From Rubripirellula lacrimiformis (GTDB lineage Bacteria > Planctomycetota > Planctomycetia > Pirellulales > Pirellulaceae): a stretch of 64,000 bases of DNA. A program made the translations under genes and the position numbers. How positions within the stretch are numbered: position 1 is the stretch's first letter; every line of letters starts with the position of its first letter. Of this stretch, positions 46,620 through 53,419 are shown piece after piece. The notes below the pieces were generated by a model, which searched no databases, was not told the origin of the DNA, and worked only from the letters and a program-made list of their open reading frames with translations. The stretch spans positions 6,696,001 through 6,760,000 of the forward strand of contig NZ_CP036525.1 of assembly GCF_007741535.1 (NCBI RefSeq), written 5' to 3'.

Positions 46620-47735
46620 ATGTCTGCAAGCAACCGTGCCAGCCTGATCGGCAAATTGCAAACCGCCCTCAAAAAGCATTACACAGCGTTGCCGGCTCAG
46701 CCGACGCGACCGCTGTTGGAACACTTGCTGTACGCATCACTGCTGCAAGATGCCCCCGCCGACCTGGCCGACGAAGGCATGGCGAAGTGCGAACAAGAGT
46801 TCTTTGATTGGAATGAAGTCCGCGTCACCTCGGTGACCGAACTGACACAGGTGCTTTCGCGTTTGCCCGACGCCCCCAAGGCTGCCGGTCGGCTGAAAAG
46901 CAACCTGCAATCGATCTTCGAAGAGTTCTATACCTTCGACCTGGATCACCTGAAAAAAGAAAACCTGGGCAAAGCCGTTGGCAAATTCGAAAAGATGCCA
47001 GGCATGACCCCGTTCGTGCTGAACTACACCGTCCAACATGGTTTGGCCGGGCATGCGATCCCCATCGATTATTCGGCAATGGTGATCATGCTGGCGACCG
47101 AAATCGCATCCCAACCCGAAGCGATGTCCGGCAAAGTGCCCGGTCTGGAACGCGCCATTCCCAAAAGCAAGGGCATCGAATTCGCTGGACTGCTGCACCA
47201 GTGTGCGGTGGCTCTGAACAAGAACCTGAAAGATAAGACTGCCCGCACCGTGCTGGAATCGGTGTCCAAGGGATCCGGCGATCGGCTGGACGAATGGATG
47301 GCAAGCAAGAAGGCGGCAAAGAAACGGGTTGTCAAACGAAAGACCCAAGAAAAGGCCGAAGCCGTCGAAGCCGCGAAGGTCGCCGAACAAGAAGCACTGA
47401 CGTCGCCGAAAAAAAAGCCCGCCAAGAAAGCGGCTGCTAAGAAACCCGTCGCGCCGCCAACCCCTGCCCCGGCGGAACCCGAAGACGCACAAAAATCGGC
47501 TTCGTCGAAAAAGTCGGTAGCCCCCAAGGCGGCAAAAGAATCGGCCAAACCGGCAAAAAAACCGGTTAGCAAAAAGTCGACGCCCGCCAAGGCCGAGGCC
47601 CCCAAGGACGCGGCAAAAAAAGAAACCAAGAAACCTTCGACCAAAAAGTCGGCCAGCAAGGCGGAACCCGCCAAGGGCAAGACCTCGTCGAAGAAATCTG
47701 ACAATCGCAAGCTGACCAAAAGCAAACCTCGATAA
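46620..47735 (+). CDS. Endonuclease III-fold (HhH-GPD-like) protein with lysine-rich histone-like tail
   Basis: A 371-residue protein in two parts. Residues 1-235 follow the helical layout of endonuclease III: LLEHLLYASLLQDAPADLADEG against the Nth LLSAQATD region, a DNA-binding hairpin MPGMTPFVLNY (about 126-136) against LPGVGRKTANV, and IPIDYSAM (Asp 150) against VDTHIF. The catalytic lysine position is occupied by a non-lysine (Pro/Phe) and the C-terminal iron-sulfur cysteines are missing. Residues about 236-371 are a Lys/Ala/Pro tail with AKK, KKP and SKKS repeats like histone H1 or bacterial H1-like proteins. It is probably a DNA- or RNA-binding architectural protein, not a glycosylase. 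It follows rbfA by 173 bp. Confidence 0.8.
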   Translation: MSASNRASLIGKLQTALKKHYTALPAQPTRPLLEHLLYASLLQDAPADLADEGMAKCEQEFFDWNEVRVTSVTELTQVLSRLPDAPKAAGRLKSNLQSIFEEFYTFDLDHLKKENLGKAVGKFEKMPGMTPFVLNYTVQHGLAGHAIPIDYSAMVIMLATEIASQPEAMSGKVPGLERAIPKSKGIEFAGLLHQCAVALNKNLKDKTARTVLESVSKGSGDRLDEWMASKKAAKKRVVKRKTQEKAEAVEAAKVAEQEALTSPKKKPAKKAAAKKPVAPPTPAPAEPEDAQKSASSKKSVAPKAAKESAKPAKKPVSKKSTPAKAEAPKDAAKKETKKPSTKKSASKAEPAKGKTSSKKSDNRKLTKSKPR

Positions 47736-47882
47736 CCCGGTTGGGCCCGACGTTGCAAATCCGAACAAGATTCGCACACGATCCGGCGCGGAACCCCATC
47801 GACGTCTGCGGCAACGTCAGCCATCCATCATCGATCGATATCTTCATCAGTCACCCCCGTTACCCGTTTAGCGGCAAGCGTC

Positions 47883-48629
47883 ATGGCAGGACATTCAAAG
47901 TGGGCCAACATCCAACACCGAAAAGGTCGTGTGGATGCTGCTCGAGGTAAGTTGTGGAGCAAACTAAGCAAGGCCATCATCGTTGCAGCCAAGAGCGGCG
48001 GCGGTGACCCGGATGCCAATTTGCGACTTCGCAAGGCGATCGACGACGCCAAAGCGGTCAGCATGCCCAAAGACAATATCGAACGGGCCATCAAACGCGG
48101 TACCGGCGAATTGGCTGGCAACGAAGTCGAAGAACTGACCTACGAAGGCTACGGCCCCGGCGGTGTCGCCGTGATGTGCGAAGTCATGACCGACAACCGC
48201 AATCGCACCGGCCCCGAACTGAAAACGATCTTCTCCAAACTCGGTGGCGACCTAGGAAAGACCGGATGCGTGGCCTACCTGTTTGAACGCAAAGGCCTGT
48301 TCGTGCTGCCCGCCGAAGCCGGCGAAGAAAAGGTCACTGAGATTGCCTTGGAAAACGGCGGCGAAGATGTCGAGCCGATCGACGACGGCAAGTTTCAAGT
48401 CACCTGCCCGCCTGAAAACTATCAAGGCTTGGCCGACGCTTTCGAGGCCGCTGAACTGACTCCCGAAATCAGCGAAATCACTCGACTGCCACAGACGAAC
48501 ATCGACCTGGACGCTGCCGATGGCCGCAAGGTTCTGCGGTTGCTGGAACAGCTTGACGATCACGATGACATCCAGAATGTCAGCACGAATCTGAACATCA
48601 CTGACGAAATGATGGCCGACGAGGAGTGA
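47883..48629 (+). CDS. YebC/PmpR-family protein (probable transcription or translation regulator)
   Basis: A 248-residue protein starting MAGHSKWANIQHRKG with KLWSKLSKAIIVAAKSGGGDPDANLRLRKAIDDAKAVSMPKDNIERAIKRG, the invariant YebC N-terminal domain. Later segments include ELTYEGYGPGGVAVMCEVMTDN and the acidic C-terminal domain ending near TNLNI. The family has been described as DNA-binding regulators and more recently linked to ribosome rescue at proline stretches, which would suit its place near infB and rbfA; that link is inference. It follows the EndoIII-like gene by 147 bp. Confidence 0.95.
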   Translation: MAGHSKWANIQHRKGRVDAARGKLWSKLSKAIIVAAKSGGGDPDANLRLRKAIDDAKAVSMPKDNIERAIKRGTGELAGNEVEELTYEGYGPGGVAVMCEVMTDNRNRTGPELKTIFSKLGGDLGKTGCVAYLFERKGLFVLPAEAGEEKVTEIALENGGEDVEPIDDGKFQVTCPPENYQGLADAFEAAELTPEISEITRLPQTNIDLDAADGRKVLRLLEQLDDHDDIQNVSTNLNITDEMMADEE

Positions 48630-48708
48630 TCCAAAAGACGGTGTCCCCGTCCGTGATCTCTACCACGCTGAAATTGAACGTCATTCTCTTCAGCGACGCT
48701 GCAGGGGT

Positions 48709-49446
48709 CTATTTCCCACCAACGGTCGCCATCAGATCGTTGACCGCGTAGGGCTTGGCCGCCGCAAAGGACTCCCCGGCGGCAACCCCGGCCGAAGCCC
48801 CCGTCACCGTAGCGGCCGCACGGACCCGGTCAAAGATCGCCGGTTTGTGATCGAACTGGCTGGCATAGCAACGGATCGATTCGATCTTTCGTTCGATCGT
48901 GTCACTGACGTCAACGACAACGTGATGCGACAACCCTGGGATCAGGTCCGATTCGACCGCCAACCGAAAGTACATGTGCCGCGAAACGCTGTGCACCGGC
49001 AGCTGATCAAAATAGTCATCCCATTTGGTCAACCGACTATAGAAGATCGCGCCATCGGTAATCTGCATCGCTTGCCAGTGATCGGGGGATGCCATCGGCG
49101 TCTTGTCGCCAAACCCGATCACCATCGTTGGACGCCAACGACGAAATTCGCGTGCTAGTGCAACCCGTTGGTCAAAACCGTCAAACAGACGGCGATTGGT
49201 CAATTGCAATTGAATCCGCTGGTGAACTCCCAAGGCGGCCGCCGCGGACTCTGCTTCTTGCAGCCGTGCCTGTGGCCCTGGACTATTGGGTGTGGGCTCT
49301 CCGTCGGTCAGATCGATGATGCCAACCCGGTAACCCTGATCGACCAATTTGGCCAATGTGCCGCCGCAAGCAATTTCGACATCGTCGGGATGAGCCCCGA
49401 CCGCGATCACGTCCAGCGGCTCGGGCAAACTGATGGTTGAATTCAT
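48709..49446 (-). CDS. PIG-L family N-acetylglucosaminyl deacetylase (BshB1-like)
   Basis: A 245-residue zinc deacetylase. From ATG 49446 it reads DVIAVGAHPDDVEIACGGTLAKLVDQGYRVGIIDLTDGE, in which AHPDD supplies His/Asp zinc ligands and the base, and a later GLSHHVVVDVSDTIERK provides another metal histidine. The middle segment RRLFDGFDQRVALAREFRRWRPTMVIGF is typical of bacillithiol-synthesis BshB1 or related enzymes acting on GlcNAc-linked substrates. No other thiol-synthesis genes are near. The frame is open to 49560, but the upstream part matches no family. Confidence 0.9.
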   Translation of the reverse strand: MNSTISLPEPLDVIAVGAHPDDVEIACGGTLAKLVDQGYRVGIIDLTDGEPTPNSPGPQARLQEAESAAAALGVHQRIQLQLTNRRLFDGFDQRVALAREFRRWRPTMVIGFGDKTPMASPDHWQAMQITDGAIFYSRLTKWDDYFDQLPVHSVSRHMYFRLAVESDLIPGLSHHVVVDVSDTIERKIESIRCYASQFDHKPAIFDRVRAAATVTGASAGVAAGESFAAAKPYAVNDLMATVGGK

Positions 49447-49660
49447 GGATCCGTGCGGGCTACGGGAATCGGGAAAGGAGAAACCAAGGTTCAGTGACGC
49501 CACCAAGCGACGCCACCAAGCGACGCCACCGAGTGCCGTCAACCAGCACCGTTTCATCACAACCCGTACGACCGTTACTAGTTAACCGGACGGGGCATTG
49601 GTTCGGCCAAAGCGGTCAATACGAGCCAAGAAGGACGTCCTGGGGACCAACGTCGGACTA
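49447..49660. other. Intergenic region upstream of the PIG-L deacetylase gene
   Basis: Holds the promoter region of the leftward deacetylase gene and a 13-bp tandem repeat (49496-49534). No gene is supported. The next bases to 49771 form a possible small RNA, listed separately. Confidence 0.4.
49496..49534. repeat. 13-bp tandem repeat, three copies
   Basis: GACGCCACCAAGC occurs twice in full (49496-49508, 49509-49521), with a third diverged copy GACGCCACCGAGT (49522-49534). It lies just upstream of the deacetylase start, outside coding sequence in the start chosen here. Confidence 0.7.
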
Positions 49661-49771
49661 GTCTTGTGTGTGTCAGGGAGACGCAAACGACAGCTTGAAC
49701 AACACCCAGATATAAAGCGTCCCCCCGTGCGAGGCGTGGTCGGTCCTTCGGGATCGGCCTCGCCTTTTTTT
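49660..49771 (+). ncRNA. Candidate small RNA with terminator, no associated gene
   Basis: A rightward hairpin 49676-49684/49717-49725 (GGGAGACGC with GCGTCCCCC, one mismatch) is followed directly by an intrinsic terminator. No coding sequence on the plus strand ends here: the deacetylase and cytochrome genes both run leftward. The 5' end is a guess, as no promoter could be assigned. It matches no RNA family I recognise. Confidence 0.35.
49729..49771 (+). terminator. Intrinsic terminator on the plus strand
   Basis: GCGAGGC (49729-49735) pairs with GCCTCGC (49757-49763) around a TTCG-capped inner stem, followed by C and seven T residues (49765-49771). On the minus strand the run would precede the hairpin, so it cannot end the leftward cytochrome gene that stops at 49807. 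Confidence 0.75.
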
Positions 49772-49806
49772 ATGCGCCAACATCACTGGCCGTTTGCACG
49801 CGGTCC

Positions 49807-51900
49807 TCAATCGACACCGTAGTGCTCGACCTCGGGCCAATAGATGTCTTCGAACGCATCGGGTTGGTGAAAGTCGGGGCTGTTGTCCAAATCGTGACAG
49901 GACATGCATTTTTCACGAGCCTTTTCCAAAGGCAATTGCATCGACCGTCGCAGTTCGTCACGCAGCGTCGCCGCCGCGGTCGAACCATCCGCTTCGGCCG
50001 CAGCGTGTGCGGCACCCGGACCGTGACAGTTCTCGCAACCGTTGCCAGTCAGATGCGGTGTTTGGGCCAGCGACAGATACCCCGATTCGTAGGGATAGTA
50101 TTCTTGGGGATTCCACCCGGTCACGTGACAACTGATGCATTCCGGGTCGAAGTGCCTGGAAATATCACTACGTTCGGCAGGCGGATGCACCAAGTGTTCG
50201 GTCGCTTCGGCATGGGCCGAACTTTCCCAAATTTCGTAAGCCGTCGTGTGGCATTTGCCACACGCTTCGCTGCCCACGAACTGTTGATTGGATGAATGTT
50301 TGATCGGCGGCAGCAGCCCCAATTCGCCCAACCCCAAATCACGCAGTTGGTCTTGATAGTCCTTCATCACCGCACGCATCTCGGGTGCGTCGCCGAATTC
50401 ATGAGTCAAAGGGACGCGAGCGTACTTCATGGGCTTGTCGGCGTACAAACCGATTAGCCCGGCGTACATCCCTTTGTCTCCGGTAACAATGATTCGCGTT
50501 TTGGAACCATCAATCGACTCGGCCTGATAGGTCGGTTCACCGTAACCGCCGGCCACGACAATCAGATCGAACCCGCCAACTTTCCGGACCAGTTCTTTCG
50601 CGGATTCTTCTTTGCCAAAGTACAACAGCACGCTGAAATCAGGCGACTTGCCGGCTAGCTCGCTGGCCGCTTCCTTCGCCGATTTTTCGGGATCATTGAC
50701 CAACAAGGAATCGTCGGGCGGAACCTCTAACGATTCGGGATCCAGAATACTGGTCACACCGATTTTCCAACCGTTCTTTTCGATCAGCTTGGTCTTGGGC
50801 ACATATTCGGGGTCGAACAGAACGACATTGGCCGACACAAAGATTTCTTGTTCGGCCGCCAAAACCAACAGATCCCCCACGCCCAATCGAACGTCATCGG
50901 GGCCGAAACCGACCGCTTCGTATCCCATTTCGTTCAAGGCACGAACGGATTGCTGCAGCTTGATCGCAGCCTGACGTCCATAGCGGCGGACTTGATTGCC
51001 GGCATCCATCGGCAGCAACGGCCAACCCTTCTTGGCAAGTGAATCGATGAAGGTATAGCGTCGGGCGACGCCGCCTTTTTGACGATCCAATCCGGTACAT
51101 CCACACGGTTCGATGTAACCATGCTGTTGCCCGCTGAAGACCAGCGTTAGCCCGGGCGTGTCCCAGGTGCGGTAATCTTCCGGGCCACCCGCCATGCCAG
51201 GAAATGCGGGGTCCAAGTCGACACCCGTGGGCTGCGAATCACCGGCGTCGGAAGCCGATCCCGCATCCGGTCCCGCCAAACTTGGCGAACCGTTTTCCAT
51301 TCTTGGTGGACTGTTCTGATCTTCCGTCGAAGGGTCCTGCGGCGAAGGCGAATCCTTGGGATTGGGTTTGCTGGGGTCCAGACTTGGCGGCGTCGATGGA
51401 TCGGCCGGCTTTTTGTCTTTCGAATCCAGCTCTCCCTTGGGCGTTGGAATCAACTCGGGCTGACGCGGTGGTTGCTGAATGACAGTCGCCTGCGCGATCC
51501 GAAAGGAATCGACAGCGGGCGCCGACGATTGGTCGCTCCACTGTACCCGATTGGTCGCTTCCCCCATTCGGATGGAAACCATTTGGGCGGGAGTCCCGGC
51601 AACGCCCAATAGCGGCGGTGGTTGGATTTCGGTGTCCGTCAGCACACCTGGATCGGCGGACTGACCGGTCGGCATCCCAACAGCCAGTTCTTGGTTCCGC
51701 GATGCAGCGGGATCCGCAGGCGCACATCCAACGATGGCCAGACCGGCCATGCCGGTGACGATCATCGACCGCAGGCGCAAGCTGAGCGCGACCGCCACTT
51801 CCCGACGACCGGGCGTGATCGACGGCAGATCCGACTGCGCCGGACGATCCTCCGGCGTTGCAAGAAAGGAGTCGCCAGACCAGAAATTCATTTCAAACAT
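49807..51900 (-). CDS. Tetraheme cytochrome / metallophosphoesterase-like lipoprotein
   Basis: A 697-residue protein. A basic N-terminal stretch leads to a hydrophobic segment ending at a lipobox-like cysteine (GLAIVGCAPADP, about residue 59). A disordered Pro/Ser/Asp-rich linker spans residues about 70-245. A domain like UshA/5'-nucleotidase-type phosphoesterases follows (GLTLVFSGQQHGYIEPCGCTGLDRQKGGVARR; IDAGN-type region; IVVAGGYGEP), then a cytochrome-c554-like C-terminus with four CxxCH sites: CGKCH, CISCH, CENCH and CMSCH. The fusion suggests a periplasmic or outer-surface redox protein; the catalytic status of the phosphoesterase part is unclear. The upstream DUF1573 gene ends 35 bp before its start. 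Confidence 0.88.
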   Translation of the reverse strand: MFEMNFWSGDSFLATPEDRPAQSDLPSITPGRREVAVALSLRLRSMIVTGMAGLAIVGCAPADPAASRNQELAVGMPTGQSADPGVLTDTEIQPPPLLGVAGTPAQMVSIRMGEATNRVQWSDQSSAPAVDSFRIAQATVIQQPPRQPELIPTPKGELDSKDKKPADPSTPPSLDPSKPNPKDSPSPQDPSTEDQNSPPRMENGSPSLAGPDAGSASDAGDSQPTGVDLDPAFPGMAGGPEDYRTWDTPGLTLVFSGQQHGYIEPCGCTGLDRQKGGVARRYTFIDSLAKKGWPLLPMDAGNQVRRYGRQAAIKLQQSVRALNEMGYEAVGFGPDDVRLGVGDLLVLAAEQEIFVSANVVLFDPEYVPKTKLIEKNGWKIGVTSILDPESLEVPPDDSLLVNDPEKSAKEAASELAGKSPDFSVLLYFGKEESAKELVRKVGGFDLIVVAGGYGEPTYQAESIDGSKTRIIVTGDKGMYAGLIGLYADKPMKYARVPLTHEFGDAPEMRAVMKDYQDQLRDLGLGELGLLPPIKHSSNQQFVGSEACGKCHTTAYEIWESSAHAEATEHLVHPPAERSDISRHFDPECISCHVTGWNPQEYYPYESGYLSLAQTPHLTGNGCENCHGPGAAHAAAEADGSTAAATLRDELRRSMQLPLEKAREKCMSCHDLDNSPDFHQPDAFEDIYWPEVEHYGVD

Positions 51901-51935
51901 TGCGACCCAAACCTGTCTTTACGCCCCCCGGATTG

Positions 51936-53237
51936 CTAGCGACCTTCGATAGCAAACTTAAGCACAACCCGCATACGCGATGCTTTCGGATTGTCCGACT
52001 CAATCCATATCGAACCGTAGTCACCCTTATCTTTACCGAGACGTGAAATCGTCTTGTCACTGGGCACTAATTCGATCTTCAGCGGATACAAAACCATCGA
52101 TCCGCGACTCTTCGGTTCGCCCAACTCTGCCCGAACTACCCCTTCGGGCTTAATCTTCCCAACCGTCAAAGTCGTATTGTCACGCTCTTCGCCCTTTAGA
52201 ACAACAAACGTTTTTGCGATCAACGAGTCATCTGGACCAATTCGCCCGAAATCGTAAATGAATTCGGTGCCGACCTGAGTCAGCTTGCTGCTTTCCAGCA
52301 TCCGCAGTGCACCGACGATGCGTCCCTTGACTGGAATCGACGCATACAACTTCGAATCGGTCGCAGACAGCTCCTCATCACCGGCGTCGTCGTCTTTGGT
52401 TTCCTGGCTAGTTTCGGAATCCGATTCGTCATCGGGCTGAGCCATGTTGAACCCGAAGACCAGGTTTTGCGAAATGTTGCCTTGCGGCAGCCCGGCTTGC
52501 ACCTTCGCCGTCACTCGAAACGCCTGAACCGCTTTCTGGTTGCCGGTGCCGAAGTCGGCACGATCGAGTTCTTCGATGTCGAACTCGGAAAGGGCAGTCA
52601 GCTTTTCGTCCGAGAAACGCACATCCACGGGGTCGACCGGCTTGCTCATGAAGTTGTAGACCAGCCCGCTGACCTCGAACGGCTCGCCAGCCGCGATCTC
52701 GCCGAAGGTCCAAACCTCGGGGACCAATTGAAAGTCACTGACGATCTTTCCGGTGATTTTCAACGTGATCGCCACCATGCCTGGATCGTTGGTCAGCAGC
52801 TGAGCGGATTGCCCAAATTCGCTGCTGCCCGGTTTGACGGTCCAGGTCAGGGTGATATCAGTCTGTTCGCCTGGTTCCAGAACCGTCTTATCCAGTTCGC
52901 CAATCGTACATTTACAGGTCGAAGCGCCCACCCGCAGCCGCAACTGTCCCTTGCCGACGTTCCGCACCGTGAACTTCTTCTCGCCCTCATCCCCTGGCGA
53001 CATCACGCCAAAATCGTGCTCGGTCTCTCCGTCGACCTGGACCCGGCCGTAGGTTTCGCTGGCCTCCTGGGACCGCAAATTGATGAATTTGGCCACGTTT
53101 TCGGGAGTCACATCGCCCCCCACACGAAAAGGTCCGAACTCCGAAGGCCGATACCCGTATCGCTGGTAATTGATGGTCCAAGCTGTGCCGGTGCCAATCA
53201 GCGCCGAAACGATGATCCAAACCCAAAGATTCTTCAT
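51936..53237 (-). CDS. DUF1573-domain exported protein
   Basis: A 433-residue protein with an N-terminal transmembrane segment or signal anchor (LWVWIIVSALIGTGTAWTI). The first domain has the DUF1573 pattern HDFGVMSPGDEGEKKFTVRNVGKGQLRLRVGASTCKCTIGEL, an ASPM/Hydin-like immunoglobulin fold with paired cysteines, and a second copy-like region begins at VWTFGEIAAGEPFEVSGLVYN. An acidic spacer (residues about 265-290) precedes a third beta domain. Many such proteins occur in planctomycetes; role unknown. It sits directly upstream of the tetraheme lipoprotein gene on the same strand, suggesting a shared envelope function. Confidence 0.88.
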   Translation of the reverse strand: MKNLWVWIIVSALIGTGTAWTINYQRYGYRPSEFGPFRVGGDVTPENVAKFINLRSQEASETYGRVQVDGETEHDFGVMSPGDEGEKKFTVRNVGKGQLRLRVGASTCKCTIGELDKTVLEPGEQTDITLTWTVKPGSSEFGQSAQLLTNDPGMVAITLKITGKIVSDFQLVPEVWTFGEIAAGEPFEVSGLVYNFMSKPVDPVDVRFSDEKLTALSEFDIEELDRADFGTGNQKAVQAFRVTAKVQAGLPQGNISQNLVFGFNMAQPDDESDSETSQETKDDDAGDEELSATDSKLYASIPVKGRIVGALRMLESSKLTQVGTEFIYDFGRIGPDDSLIAKTFVVLKGEERDNTTLTVGKIKPEGVVRAELGEPKSRGSMVLYPLKIELVPSDKTISRLGKDKGDYGSIWIESDNPKASRMRVVLKFAIEGR

Positions 53238-53419
53238 GGTGATATCCGAATGAACAAAAACAATGCGTGATGGTCTCTACGCAGCGTATCGGGGACCGGT
53301 TCTGTCAGATCGACGACGCTTTTGACGATCCTTTGGCCCCGCGGGAATAAAGAATCCACCGACGGTCGTTTCCGCACCGATTGCCAAGGACGCCGTTGCC
53401 CCCATGCCAGCGACGACCG

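Noticed and set aside
46737-47777. A 346-codon minus-strand frame rich in Phe, Arg and Gly
   Set aside because: Antisense to the lysine-rich tail gene; the repeated pattern comes from reversed AAG/AAA codons.
50245-50264. Perfect 9-bp inverted repeat with a TT loop
   Set aside because: It lies in the codons for the CGKCHT heme-binding motif of the tetraheme lipoprotein, so coding constraint explains the symmetry.
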